The notes under the pieces were generated by a model, which did not search any database, was not told the DNA's origin, and saw only the letters and a list, made by a program, of their open reading frames with translations. 64,000 nucleotides of DNA, taken from NCBI GenBank assembly GCA_023430465.1, contig JAEZAM010000077.1, positions 7,510-71,509 of the forward strand, in the 5' to 3' direction. Below, in pieces: positions 1 to 8,471 of this stretch (the first letter of the stretch is position 1; every line of letters begins with the position of its first letter). The position numbers were made by a program, and so were the translations under genes. Source of the stretch: Bacteroidota bacterium. Lineage in GTDB: Bacteria; Bacteroidota; Bacteroidia; Chitinophagales; Chitinophagaceae.

Positions 1-235
1 GAGGTGGAGGTGTCAGGCAAGGTCCTGGTAATACCTGGCCTGGCGTATAAAATGGTTGTGAACAAAGGTGAAGTTCCTGGCCGGGCGTGTTGAAATTATG
101 TAAGCCGACCAGGGCTTAAGCCCGCCAGTCGGCCGATTTGAAAGCCCGGACTTCAGTCAGGGTAAACATGAGAGCGGTAGTAGTGGTGCGCGCTTTGCCT
201 CCTTTGGTCCCGAGGCTTCGGGATTTGCGTGAAAC
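1..235. other. Non-coding spacer with a REP-like element
   Basis: No gene is visible between the window edge and tadA. The spacer carries one copy of a structured repeat (101-160) that recurs at 49.8-50.0 kb. It also carries a short inverted repeat (TCCCGA at 208-213, TCGGGA at 218-223) related to the larger one at 8472-8500. The latter lies just past the stop codon of tadA (minus strand) and could fold at the mRNA 3' end, but it has no clear T-run. Confidence 0.7.
101..160. repeat. REP-like structured repeat, copy 1
   Basis: The element has two parts. The first is a stem GCCGAC...GTCGGC that encloses an inner palindrome GGGCTTAAGCCC. The second is a GCCCGGACTT-type hairpin half. The two copies at 49799-49859 and 49930-49990 share the same outer stem, while the inner loop has changed (AGAGCTTTAGCC and GGGTTTTAGCCC). 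That is consistent with an element retained for its fold. It resembles the REP sequences mobilised by RAYT transposases, but no RAYT gene is in the window. Confidence 0.7.
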
Positions 236-673
236 TTAACGTCGACTGCGGAAGAAATCCTTCATCAACTGCGCGCATTCATCTTTCATGATTCCGCGGA
301 CAAGTTCTGTTTTTGGATGAAACGCCCAGTTGGTGCCGGCAGTTTTCCTGTAGCCGTTTTTTTCGTCATCCGCTCCATATACAATCTTGCCGATCTTGCT
401 CCAGTACACGGCACCGGCGCACATCAGGCAGGGCTCGAGTGTTACATACAGCGTTGCTTCGGGAAGGTATTTGCTGCCCAGGAAACTGAATGCAGAGGTC
501 AGGGCAATCATTTCAGCATGAGCAGTAGGGTCATTCAGCTTTTCCGTCATGTTACGACCCCGGCCGATCACTTTTTCACCCAGTACCACCACGGCACCTA
601 CCGGAATCTCCTGCTCGGCATAAGCAAGCCGGGCTTCTTTCAACGCCAGCATCATGTAGTATTCTTCCGTCAT
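236..673 (-). CDS. tadA: tRNA-specific adenosine deaminase TadA
   Basis: A 145-aa cytidine/deoxycytidylate-deaminase-fold protein. The zinc site is complete: HAE at residues 52-54 supplies the ligand His and the proton-shuttle Glu, and PCLMC at 81-85 supplies two Cys ligands. The family converts A34 to inosine in the wobble position of tRNA-Arg(ACG). Length and motif spacing fit TadA rather than guanine deaminase, although close relatives can be hard to separate without a search. The ATG start gives a standard N-terminus beginning MTEEYYMMLALKEA. The gene is monocistronic here; the next gene to the right diverges. Confidence 0.93.
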   Translation of the reverse strand: MTEEYYMMLALKEARLAYAEQEIPVGAVVVLGEKVIGRGRNMTEKLNDPTAHAEMIALTSAFSFLGSKYLPEATLYVTLEPCLMCAGAVYWSKIGKIVYGADDEKNGYRKTAGTNWAFHPKTELVRGIMKDECAQLMKDFFRSRR

Positions 674-769
674 GGTGTCAAATTACAAAAATGTTCTGCA
701 GGCTTCTTCCCCGTGGCATGATATTTTGATGCTTAAGAGAAAGCATTTTCATCACCTAAATTTTTTTAT

Positions 770-997
770 ATGAGCAAATTATTAGTTGGCTTCACAGCAG
801 GTATATTGGTTGGCTTGCTGTTCGCCCCCGCTAAAGGAACAGATACAAGAGACAGAATATCCCGTAAAGGTCGTGAACTGAAGGATAAATTCGATGACCT
901 TGTGGACAGCCTAAGCGAAAAATTCCAGACTGTAACAGATGAGGCTGAAGAATTTACACAAAGAACAAAACAGCGTGCTTCTGCAGCTACAAGCTAA
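770..997 (+). CDS. YtxH domain small membrane-anchored protein
   Basis: A 75-aa protein with one N-terminal hydrophobic helix (about residues 4-20, ending in FAPAKG) followed by a charged, coiled-coil-like tail rich in Lys, Asp and Glu. The GxxxGLLFAPxxG pattern at the end of the helix is typical of the YtxH/DUF883-like general stress family, whose biochemical role is not known. The gene stands alone, is preceded by an AT-rich leader and is closed by a strong terminator at 1020-1047. Confidence 0.8.
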   Translation: MSKLLVGFTAGILVGLLFAPAKGTDTRDRISRKGRELKDKFDDLVDSLSEKFQTVTDEAEEFTQRTKQRASAATS

Positions 998-1019
998 AAC
1001 GCACCTGTTTAAGTAGAAA

Positions 1020-1047
1020 AGGCATTCTTTCGGGAATGCCTTTTTTT
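1020..1047 (+). terminator. Rho-independent terminator of the YtxH gene
   Basis: The 8-bp stem AGGCATTC/GAATGCCT (1020-1027 with 1034-1041) has a 6-nt loop and runs directly into seven T residues (1041-1047). It lies 22 bp after the stop codon. Confidence 0.88.
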
Positions 1048-1054
1048 AATGCAA

Positions 1055-1079
1055 ATGCCTGTAAAAATTTTACAGGCAT
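1055..1079. promoter_or_regulatory. Perfect 12+1+12 palindrome
   Basis: ATGCCTGTAAAA and its exact reverse complement TTTTACAGGCAT flank a single A. It sits 8 bp after the YtxH terminator and 250 bp before the aldehyde dehydrogenase start. As RNA it could be a second, bidirectional terminator, because the arms carry AAAA/TTTT at the centre rather than the base. As DNA it has the size and symmetry of a dimeric repressor operator. The sequence alone does not decide between these. Confidence 0.55.
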
Positions 1080-1328
1080 CCGCGGTGCTATCTTACGGGA
1101 CAGCAGAACTCAACAAGTGAAAGTATTAATAAGGTAAAGGACATTTCTACAGAAACAAAAAGCTGACCAAACATTTCTCTGCCTTCGAAGGCCTCTGATA
1201 AGCGGGAAGGTGGGAATGTTTTTCTACAAGAAAATATTCTCCGGTCCCTGAATTTTCCTTTGATTCCTCCACGACCTTACGCGAAACGTCTTTTGACGCC
1301 TGCCCATTCTTTTATACTTTCACAACAC

Positions 1329-2708
1329 ATGTCTGAGCACCTGAATGATAAGCTGGCCGACTTAAGGCAATATTTTCTCTCCGGAGTCACGCGACCTGCC
1401 AAATTCCGGGTGGAAGCGCTGAAGAAACTCCGCGCTGCCATCTATCAATTCGAAGAAGAAATCTATACCTCGCTGTATGCCGATCTCCGGAAAGGCAGGG
1501 AAGAAATATGGATTACCGAAACAGGGTTTACGATAAGCGAGATCAGCAATGCGATCAGCAACGTGGACAGGTGGATGCAACCTGAATCCAGGTCCACCAA
1601 CATGTTGAACTTCCCGTCTAAAAGCTATGTTATTGCTGAGCCACTTGGTACCGTACTGATCATGGCGCCCTGGAATTATCCCTTCAACCTTCTACTGACG
1701 CCACTTATCGGAGCCATTGCTGCAGGCAACTGCGTTGTACTGAAACCAAGCGAGTTTGCTCCAGCTACGGCTGCTGTGATAAGAAAGATAATTGCGACTG
1801 CTTTCGCACCGGAGCATGTACTCGTGGTTGAAGGCGATGGCGCAACGGTAGTACCCGCCATGATGAATGATTTCAATTTTGATCATGTGTTTTACACCGG
1901 CAGTACCGCAGTCGGAAGATCTGTATACAAAATGGCGGCGGAGAAACTGATTCCTGTTACACTGGAACTGGGCGGAAAGAGCCCCTGTGTGGTGGAAGAC
2001 GACGCCAACATCGAGGTGGCAGCCAGGAGGATTGTCATGACAAAGTTTTCCAATGCAGGCCAAATGTGCGTAGCGCCCGACTACCTATTGGTAAATAGCC
2101 AGGTGGTTGACAAACTCGTAACTGCTCTCCGGAAATACATCAGGCAGTTCTTTGGGGAAGATCCGCAGCGTTGCGAAGAATTTGGCCGCATCATTAATGA
2201 GAAACAATGGAAAAGGCTGGTGTCGTTGATCGATGATGCTACTGTCCTGCACGGCGGAGGGAACGACATCAATGATCTTTACATCGAGCCAACCCTTCTG
2301 ACCAATATATTACCTGGAAATAAGGTGATGACAGAAGAGATCTTTGGCCCGGTATTACCTGTTATCCCATACGCGACTACCGCTGAGGCGATGGAGTGGA
2401 TCAACCGACATCCCAACCCGCTGGCCTTTTATGTTTTTACCTCATCACGAAAAAAGGAAAAGGAGTGGCTGACCAATGTACCCTTTGGTGGTGGATGCGT
2501 AAACAATTCCGCGCTGCATCTGACCAACGCAGCATTGCCATTCGGCGGAAGAGGTGCCAGCGGCACCGGCCGTTACCATGGCAAATATTCCTTTGATACC
2601 TTCAGCCATTTCAAAGCCATCATGAAATCACCCACCTGGTTTGATCCTGCTCTGAAATACCCGCCCTTGAAAGGTAAGCTTAAACTACTTCGCTGGTTGA
2701 TACGTTAG
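1329..2708 (+). CDS. Aldehyde dehydrogenase family protein (ALDH3-like)
   Basis: A 459-aa NAD(P)-dependent aldehyde dehydrogenase. The catalytic Cys247 lies in NAGQMCVAPDY and the general base Glu213 in LELGGKSP. The cofactor-loop motif MAPWNYPFNLLL and the GSTAVGR glycine motif are also present. The length and the NAGQxCxAPDY form match the ALDH3 group, which oxidises medium- and long-chain or aromatic aldehydes. I chose the ATG at 1329 (MSEHLNDKLADLR) because that N-terminus fits the family. Glutathione peroxidase follows 5 bp after the stop, so an aldehyde/peroxide detoxification operon with the exporter gene is plausible. Confidence 0.92.
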   Translation: MSEHLNDKLADLRQYFLSGVTRPAKFRVEALKKLRAAIYQFEEEIYTSLYADLRKGREEIWITETGFTISEISNAISNVDRWMQPESRSTNMLNFPSKSYVIAEPLGTVLIMAPWNYPFNLLLTPLIGAIAAGNCVVLKPSEFAPATAAVIRKIIATAFAPEHVLVVEGDGATVVPAMMNDFNFDHVFYTGSTAVGRSVYKMAAEKLIPVTLELGGKSPCVVEDDANIEVAARRIVMTKFSNAGQMCVAPDYLLVNSQVVDKLVTALRKYIRQFFGEDPQRCEEFGRIINEKQWKRLVSLIDDATVLHGGGNDINDLYIEPTLLTNILPGNKVMTEEIFGPVLPVIPYATTAEAMEWINRHPNPLAFYVFTSSRKKEKEWLTNVPFGGGCVNNSALHLTNAALPFGGRGASGTGRYHGKYSFDTFSHFKAIMKSPTWFDPALKYPPLKGKLKLLRWLIR

Positions 2709-2713
2709 TATAC

Positions 2714-3304
2714 ATGAATGCACGGCAAACCATATTGAAAACTTTTTACCCCGTTCTCCTCTTCTTCAACAGGCTGACGGGATCAAAACGACAGAAAATG
2801 ATCAACGAAAAATCAATTACACCTTTGACGCCGGTGTATAACATCCCGATAAAGTTGAATAATGGCAAGCAGTTGACGCTTGCTGAATTCAAAGGCAGGA
2901 AGATACTGTTGGTCAACACAGCCAGCAATTGTGGCTACACTGGACAGTACAACGCCTTACAGGAAATATATGAGAGGTACAATGACCGGCTTATCGTAAT
3001 TGGTTTTCCCGCCAACGATTTTGCAGAGCAGGAAAAAGGCAGTGATGAAGAGATCGGTGAATTTTGCCGTGTCAACTTCGGTGTAACCTTTCCATTGGCC
3101 GCAAAATCTACCGTAGTAAAGGGTCCCTCGCAGCATCCCGTATTCCAATGGCTCACGAACCACGCTGCTAACGGATGGAATGATGAGCAGCCGGGATGGA
3201 ATTTTACAAAATACCTTATCGAGGAGAATGGCAGGCTGGAGGCCAGTTTTGGTCCGGCAATCAGCCCCGACAGTGAAGAGATTCTAAAATATCTCGAAAA
3301 ATGA
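2714..3304 (+). CDS. Glutathione peroxidase family protein (Cys type), N-terminally extended
   Basis: A 196-aa thioredoxin-fold peroxidase with the family motif NTASNCGYTGQY. Cys73 replaces selenocysteine. The second signature, GFPANDFAEQEKGSDEEI, and the conserved WNFTKYLI (catalytic Trp/Asn) are present. Bacterial Cys enzymes of this type usually take electrons from thioredoxin and reduce lipid or alkyl hydroperoxides. The first 28 residues are hydrophobic and basic and precede the usual family start; an in-frame ATG at 2798 would remove them. The extension may be a membrane anchor. The stop overlaps the start of the exporter gene by 4 bp (ATGA). Confidence 0.9.
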   Translation: MNARQTILKTFYPVLLFFNRLTGSKRQKMINEKSITPLTPVYNIPIKLNNGKQLTLAEFKGRKILLVNTASNCGYTGQYNALQEIYERYNDRLIVIGFPANDFAEQEKGSDEEIGEFCRVNFGVTFPLAAKSTVVKGPSQHPVFQWLTNHAANGWNDEQPGWNFTKYLIEENGRLEASFGPAISPDSEEILKYLEK

Positions 3305-3624
3305 GTTGGGTATACCTGATCATTGCGGGATTGTTTGAAGCCGGTTTCGCCGGCTGCCTCGGGAAAGCGAAAGAGCCCGGCTCAAATACGGCGCTTTGGA
3401 TCGCAGGATTTTTTGTGTGCCTCACTATAAGCATGCTTCTGCTTTACAAGGCTGCGCAGGTGCTCCCGATTGGCACAGCTTATGCCGTCTGGACGGGCAT
3501 CGGCGCCGTATGCACGGTTATACTCGGAATTGTTATCTTTAAGGAACCCGTGGATTTCTGGCGGATGTTCTTTATCAGTCTGCTGATCATCTCCGTGGTC
3601 GGGCTGAAATGGGCCAGTAACTGA
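3301..3624 (+). CDS. sugE: SMR-family transporter, Gdx/SugE (guanidinium exporter) type
   Basis: A 107-aa protein with four transmembrane helices. The membrane-embedded essential Glu13 sits in GLFEAGFA. The form GLFE-G-F around Glu13 and the segment PIGTAYAVWTGIGAV are characteristic of the Gdx subgroup, whose known members exchange protons for guanidinium. The EmrE/Qac drug-export subgroup has a different context at this Glu. It works as an antiparallel dimer in the inner membrane. Its start overlaps the upstream peroxidase stop, which implies translational coupling. Substrate assignment rests on family pattern only. Confidence 0.88.
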   Translation: MSWVYLIIAGLFEAGFAGCLGKAKEPGSNTALWIAGFFVCLTISMLLLYKAAQVLPIGTAYAVWTGIGAVCTVILGIVIFKEPVDFWRMFFISLLIISVVGLKWASN

Positions 3625-5412
3625 TCAATCGATCACACCCATTTTTTTCATCAAAAACGAAGCGCTGAGCCGCGTACACACTCCTTCCTTTAGTTTATAA
3701 TCAAACACCAGCTCATCATTGATGATCTCTGATTCGAAACATTTATTGGAAAGGTAGACCGGGTTGGCACCGGTCAGTTCACCCACTGTAAGATCGTGGG
3801 TGGCGATGATGCCTACGGCTTTTGCCGCTATCATCTTGCGGATCAACCCGACCGTGCCATTGTGCTTGTCATTACTGTTGGTGCCCCGAAGTATTTCATC
3901 CAGTATCACAAAAATTTGATGTCTTTTTTCAAGCTCATCAATGATGGCATGCAGGCGTTTCAACTCTGCATAGAAAAACGATTCACTGTCCTGCAACGAA
4001 TCTGAGATGCGCATACTGACATGCACCGTAAAAGGATAAAGGTTGAAATCTTTGGCGCACACAACGCTGCCGGCCCTGGCAAGAACCAGGTTGATACCAA
4101 GTGTGCGGAGAAAAGTACTTTTCCCGGACATATTGGAACCAGTCAGGATAATAAATTTATGACCTTCAAAAGAGATACTGTTGTCTACACGCTTCGCCTT
4201 TGAGATGAGGGGATGACCCATGTCTGTTGCAATCAACGATGGTGATGGCAATAACTTCGGATAGGAGTACTCCGGGTTGTTCCATGATAAATTCGCGAGG
4301 CTGTTCAAGGCTTCCACTTCTCCCAGAATTTCCAGCCAGGGAATCACCTGTGCACCATTTCTTGCTTTCCATTTTTCCAGGGAAAAAAGGATATGAATGT
4401 GAAACAGGAACAGTCCGTTAAGGACTAGACTCACTACGAGATTGATCACTGTTTCCAGGTAATTGAAGAGTGAAGCCAGTTTGCCGATGGATGTAGAAGC
4501 GGTGATGGCGCCATCTTTCAGGTACTCCTGGTATTTGCGCAACAGGGGAGATTGGAATTCCTGCTCTTCCACCTGGCGAAACTGACCGGAAAATTGCTGG
4601 AGGATCCGCGTCACAGATGTTGACACAGACAAATGCGCGGCAATCCTGCGGGCAAACAATGCCACCAGGATAATATTTAAAACAAACAGGTTATAAAAGG
4701 CGGATAGCAGGCGATCGTTTTCAGTGAAGATGTAAGTGATGAGGCAGGCAGTGGAAATTAGCGGGAAAAGCAATAGCACATAATAAATGCTTTTACGTTT
4801 GAATGCAGCAGGCGAACTCAGCCAGGCTTTGAGTTGCCGCATTTCTTTTTCTCTCGTATCCAGCAAGGCACCATGCGCCTGCAGGTGTTGACGAAAGTCC
4901 AGCAGGCTCGCCAGCTCACGAACAGCGACCTGCCTTTCTGGGATAAGCTCAGGGCTGGGTTGCAGCAATGCGTTGGCAAGAGCCTGCTTTCCAAACCCGG
5001 TACTGCAGCGGTTCAGGTGAGGATAAAGAGAACCCGGGCCAAACAGGTCAAGGTCATATGAATAAGGATGATGGGGGTCGATGTATTCTTTTCCATCTGC
5101 AAACGGCACGCGGTTTTCATCGAGAAATGCGATCTCATCCTGGTTAATAGCCGCGAGTGATCGGTAAAGCGCTACCTCCTGTTGCTTCCTGTCATAAATC
5201 CTCAGCAGGATGAAAAATAACGCAGCCGTACCTGCGAGGATGGCATAAAGCCAACCCGGCCCACCTGCAACAAGGCAATAGATGGTGAAAGCAAAAGCCA
5301 GGAAGATAAGCAGTCGCAATGCACTTAGCCAGCCAAGCTGATTGCTGAGCGCCGCAGCGCGGGCCTTGTATCTTTCCAGCAACAGAACATACGTATCCCG
5401 GGGCGTTGACAT
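3625..5412 (-). CDS. Membrane-anchored MutS-like ATPase
   Basis: A 595-aa protein whose C-terminal third is a MutS-type ABC ATPase: Walker A GSNMSGKST at about 424-432, signature region SDSLQDSESFFYAELKRL, Walker B IFVILDEILRGTN at about 505, and a switch His in ATHDL. Upstream there is a lever/core-like helical region but no mismatch-recognition domain. The N-terminal region has two hydrophobic helices (about 27-48 and 53-72), with further helices near 210-260 and 320-345, so the protein is almost certainly in the inner membrane. That makes classical mismatch repair unlikely. Similar genes are commonly annotated only as MutS family in Bacteroidota; the function is unknown to me. It lies convergent to the exporter gene with no gap. 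Confidence 0.85.
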   Translation of the reverse strand: MSTPRDTYVLLLERYKARAAALSNQLGWLSALRLLIFLAFAFTIYCLVAGGPGWLYAILAGTAALFFILLRIYDRKQQEVALYRSLAAINQDEIAFLDENRVPFADGKEYIDPHHPYSYDLDLFGPGSLYPHLNRCSTGFGKQALANALLQPSPELIPERQVAVRELASLLDFRQHLQAHGALLDTREKEMRQLKAWLSSPAAFKRKSIYYVLLLFPLISTACLITYIFTENDRLLSAFYNLFVLNIILVALFARRIAAHLSVSTSVTRILQQFSGQFRQVEEQEFQSPLLRKYQEYLKDGAITASTSIGKLASLFNYLETVINLVVSLVLNGLFLFHIHILFSLEKWKARNGAQVIPWLEILGEVEALNSLANLSWNNPEYSYPKLLPSPSLIATDMGHPLISKAKRVDNSISFEGHKFIILTGSNMSGKSTFLRTLGINLVLARAGSVVCAKDFNLYPFTVHVSMRISDSLQDSESFFYAELKRLHAIIDELEKRHQIFVILDEILRGTNSNDKHNGTVGLIRKMIAAKAVGIIATHDLTVGELTGANPVYLSNKCFESEIINDELVFDYKLKEGVCTRLSASFLMKKMGVID

Positions 5413-5499
5413 GTGTCGTAAATCTTAAGGTTAAACCTGGACAAATCTATCTTCTTCCTCACATGCACCTTCGGACCTGGGTCCAGGATCGGTTTATTG

Positions 5500-5533
5500 A
5501 AAAATGCCTGGTGTTAATTCACCGGGCATTTTT
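5500..5533 (-). terminator. Terminator of dusB, with the stop codon in the loop
   Basis: A 14-bp stem (5500-5513 with 5520-5533, one G-T pair) closes on a 6-nt loop TTAATT. On the minus strand the loop contains the TAA stop of dusB, and the stem is followed by a T-run. The stem therefore begins inside the last codons of dusB. Confidence 0.85.
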
Positions 5534-6554
5534 CATGGTAATTGATGAGCTCGATCGGTGTTTTCTCAAAACTGTAGCCAGCATAGGCCACGGAGATCTC
5601 ATCGAGCACAGCATTGATCTCTTCTTCGGTGTTGAGTGTAACGAGACGGCTGCGGTATTCTTTAATGTTAGGCAGACCTTTCAGGTAGTTTGCATAATGC
5701 CGGCGCATCTCGAATATTCCCACGATAGGGCCTTTCCATTCCAGGCTTTTGCGCAAATGTTTGCGGGCAACGTTCACCCGGTCTTCGATGCTGGGTGAGC
5801 CAAGGTGTGAACCTGTTTCGAAGAAATGTTTGATCTCATTGAAGATCCAGGGATAGCCAATGGCAGCCCTCCCGATCATGATACCATCAATCCCATAGCG
5901 ATTTTTATACTCCAGTGCTTTTTCCGGCGAGTCGATATCTCCGTTGCCGAAAATGGGGATCTTGATGCGCGGGTTATTTTTCACTTTGCCGATGAGTGTC
6001 CAGTCGGCCTCCCCCTTGTACATCTGCGTACGGGTACGGCCATGGATGGCAAGTGCCTGAATGCCTACATCCTGCAGGCGCTCTGCCACTTCTTCGATGT
6101 TCTTTGTATTATCATCCCAGCCAAGGCGGGTCTTGACCGTTACCGGAAGGCTGGTGGCTTTCACAACGGCAGACGTAAGGCGCACCATCAGGTCGATGTC
6201 TTTTAATACACCAGCACCTGCACCGCGCAGGGCGACTTTCTTAACCGGACAGCCAAAGTTGATATCAAGAAGATCAGGGTTGGTTACCTCCACGATCTTT
6301 GCAGCCATGGCGAGGCTATCCTCATCACCGCCGAAAATCTGGATACCAACCGGTCGTTCATAATCGAAGATGTCCAGCTTTTTCCGGCTTTTGATCGCGT
6401 CGCGGATCAGGCCTTCGGAGGAAATAAATTCCGTGTACATCAGATCGGCGCCATTGTCTTTGCAGACGGCGCGGAAAGGAGGATCGCTGACATCCTCCAT
6501 TGGAGCCAGTAATAACGGGAAACCGGGGAGTGATATATTACCTATCTTGACCAT
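5514..6554 (-). CDS. dusB: tRNA-dihydrouridine synthase, DusB-like
   Basis: A 346-aa FMN-dependent TIM-barrel enzyme that reduces uridines in the tRNA D-loop. Hallmarks in order: LAPMEDVSDPPFR (FMN site, residues 16-28), INFGCPVKKV with the catalytic Cys102, VKTRLGWDD, AIHGRTRTQMYKGEADW, FGNGDI and GIMIGRAAIGYPW. The helical tRNA-binding C-terminus follows. The pattern is that of the DusB/Dus1 branch. The gene ends inside a terminator hairpin and is separated from the downstream MutS-like gene by 101 bp. Confidence 0.94.
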   Translation of the reverse strand: MVKIGNISLPGFPLLLAPMEDVSDPPFRAVCKDNGADLMYTEFISSEGLIRDAIKSRKKLDIFDYERPVGIQIFGGDEDSLAMAAKIVEVTNPDLLDINFGCPVKKVALRGAGAGVLKDIDLMVRLTSAVVKATSLPVTVKTRLGWDDNTKNIEEVAERLQDVGIQALAIHGRTRTQMYKGEADWTLIGKVKNNPRIKIPIFGNGDIDSPEKALEYKNRYGIDGIMIGRAAIGYPWIFNEIKHFFETGSHLGSPSIEDRVNVARKHLRKSLEWKGPIVGIFEMRRHYANYLKGLPNIKEYRSRLVTLNTEEEINAVLDEISVAYAGYSFEKTPIELINYHEKCPVN

Positions 6555-6657
6555 GCTACTGTTTTCAACCGCACGGATAAGTGAATGGCGCCTTAGGTGC
6601 CGTCCCTAATCTTCTTATCTTGCAGCCTGCAAATTTACGGCTTAATAGTTAAAATCT

Positions 6658-7566
6658 ATGTACGACAACGATTCCCGGGGCATTTCATACAGCGCGGGCT
6701 TTTTCATGCTGATAGCTTTTGTGATCGGTGGCCTGTTCATGGCTGCGATCATTTCCGAGCAGATCTGGATCCGTGCTACCGGCCTGCCGTTCAAGGAGAT
6801 GGCAAACCAGTTGTCCAATCCGGAGTATAGCAAGTACATGAAGATCATCCAGGCCGTGAACAGCATAGTCGGATTTCTTCTTCCCACCATCGCCACAGCC
6901 TTCATGCTTCACCGCCGACCGATGCGGTTGCTGGGGCTGGACCGGGCCCCGGAAATCCGGCAGGCGGGGGTCGCTGTGTTACTGATCGCGGCATCACTGC
7001 TCGTGGCAACAGCGTTTTCCTACGTCACCCATCTCATCCCACTTTCAGAATCGCTGAAGGCCAGTTTTGATAAAATGGAAGCTGATTATGCCAACCAGGT
7101 GGCAGGTATCATGAACCTGAAGAACAGGACTGATTATCTTATAGCCATTGTACTGATGGCGTTCATCCCGGCTGTATGTGAGGAGGTGCTGTTCAGAGGG
7201 GGGCTGCAGAATTACCTGACAAGATCTACCAACCGGCCCTGGCTGGCGATTATTGCTGTGAGTATTCTCTTCAGCATTGCCCATCTGTCGTATTACGGAT
7301 TTCTTTTCCGTGTTACACTCGGCATTGTGCTTGGCGCGATCTACTATTATTCCGGCAAACTCTGGCTGAGTATCCTGGCCCATTTTGTCAATAATGCGCT
7401 GGCGATAACCTTATACTACCTCGCGATCCGCGAAGGAAAACCCATGGCTGAAGCCATGCGCCAGGAAGATACCTTCAGCTTTTGGGGGATACTCGCCCTG
7501 CCGGCGCTGATCGCATTGCTAATTGTGTTTCGCCGTATCTCAACCCGCAATACAAGGCTGGCTTAA
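6658..7566 (+). CDS. CPBP family intramembrane glutamic endopeptidase
   Basis: A 302-aa polytopic membrane protein with about eight hydrophobic segments. It carries the CAAX-prenyl-protease-like/bacteriocin-processing (CPBP, Abi) motifs: EExxxR as Glu175-Glu176...Arg180, then SIAHLSYYGF and the C-terminal HFVNNALA. In characterised relatives these Glu and His residues form the intramembrane active site. The substrate is unknown. It precedes cdsA by 9 bp and psd beyond it, so it is probably co-transcribed with phospholipid synthesis genes. Confidence 0.9.
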   Translation: MYDNDSRGISYSAGFFMLIAFVIGGLFMAAIISEQIWIRATGLPFKEMANQLSNPEYSKYMKIIQAVNSIVGFLLPTIATAFMLHRRPMRLLGLDRAPEIRQAGVAVLLIAASLLVATAFSYVTHLIPLSESLKASFDKMEADYANQVAGIMNLKNRTDYLIAIVLMAFIPAVCEEVLFRGGLQNYLTRSTNRPWLAIIAVSILFSIAHLSYYGFLFRVTLGIVLGAIYYYSGKLWLSILAHFVNNALAITLYYLAIREGKPMAEAMRQEDTFSFWGILALPALIALLIVFRRISTRNTRLA

Positions 7567-7575
7567 ACTTCTGAT

Positions 7576-8454
7576 ATGGCAATGAACTGGCAAACGTTCC
7601 GGACACGCGCACTAACTGCGATCATTTTCGCAGTCGTGATGCTCGCCGGTCTGCTAATAAATCACTGGAGTTTTTTTCTGCTGTTTTCAGTCATCCATTT
7701 CGGCTGCTGGATAGAATATTTTCGCCTGCTGGAGAGTATCCATGGCGTTTCATTTCACCGGTATGTTCAACTTGGATTTGTTGTAAGCGGTTTTGCTCTC
7801 GTATTGTTTGCCACCTCCGGTGTTTATCATATCAACGATTATACACTTCGGGGAAATGCCGCGCTGCCCTGCAGCATCGCCGGTTTTATCCTATTGATTA
7901 TGGGCTTGTTCCTTTCAAGACGGGTCCAACTGAAGGCATTTGCGGCTGCGATGGCAGGCTGGGTGTATATTTCACTTGCATTTGCCGCATTGATGTACCT
8001 GAAGGACGAAGCACTGTTTGCCAGCACTGCCGCCTGGGTGATCCCGGCTTCCATTTTATTACCGCTTGTGGTGATAGGTTGTATGTGGGTCAATGATACT
8101 ATGGCGTATATCGTCGGTTCATTGATTGGCCGCACACCGCTTTCGCCGATTTCACCAAAAAAAACCTGGGAGGGAACCATCGGCGGAATCATCGCAGCTT
8201 CCCTGCTGATGGGCTGGCTGGCCTGGCTGATGGACCGCGATCTGACACGCCATTCAATGATATGGTGGATTGGTCTTTGCGTGGTGGCCACCGTAGCCGG
8301 AACGTTCGGCGATCTGCTGGAGTCCAAGCTAAAGCGGATGGCAGGAGTGAAAGACAGTGGTACGCTGATGCCAGGCCATGGAGGCTTCCTGGACCGGTTT
8401 GATTCGCTCCTGCTGGCGATTCCGTTTGTTACGGTTTATATCTTGTTTGGCTAG
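7576..8454 (+). CDS. cdsA: Phosphatidate cytidylyltransferase CdsA
   Basis: A 292-aa integral membrane enzyme that makes CDP-diacylglycerol from phosphatidate and CTP, the branch point to all phospholipids. The C-terminal signature is intact: SPKKTWEGTIGG, then GDLLESKLKRMAGVKDSG and LMPGHGGFLDRFDS, which holds the metal-binding Asp residues. Seven or eight transmembrane segments precede it. The start is ATG at 7576; a second in-frame ATG lies at 7582. With psd, 127 bp downstream, it covers two steps towards phosphatidylethanolamine. The serine transferase step (pssA) is not in this window. Confidence 0.95.
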   Translation: MAMNWQTFRTRALTAIIFAVVMLAGLLINHWSFFLLFSVIHFGCWIEYFRLLESIHGVSFHRYVQLGFVVSGFALVLFATSGVYHINDYTLRGNAALPCSIAGFILLIMGLFLSRRVQLKAFAAAMAGWVYISLAFAALMYLKDEALFASTAAWVIPASILLPLVVIGCMWVNDTMAYIVGSLIGRTPLSPISPKKTWEGTIGGIIAASLLMGWLAWLMDRDLTRHSMIWWIGLCVVATVAGTFGDLLESKLKRMAGVKDSGTLMPGHGGFLDRFDSLLLAIPFVTVYILFG

Positions 8455-8471
8455 CGCAAACAGGCAAGCAA

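Larger units (their letters stand above)
998..1328. other. 331-bp spacer: terminator, perfect palindrome, no gene
   Basis: The spacer holds the terminator at 1020-1047 and a 12-bp-arm perfect palindrome at 1055-1079. The remaining 250 bp has no reading frame I can support. An in-frame TTG at 1260 could extend the aldehyde dehydrogenase by 23 codons, but the extension does not resemble that family. Confidence 0.6.

Noticed and set aside
317..721. 134-codon plus-strand frame over tadA
   Set aside because: Shadow of tadA, which has its full zinc site on the minus strand.
1260..1328. TTG start for the aldehyde dehydrogenase
   Set aside because: The added 23 residues are not like the family; ATG 1329 fits.
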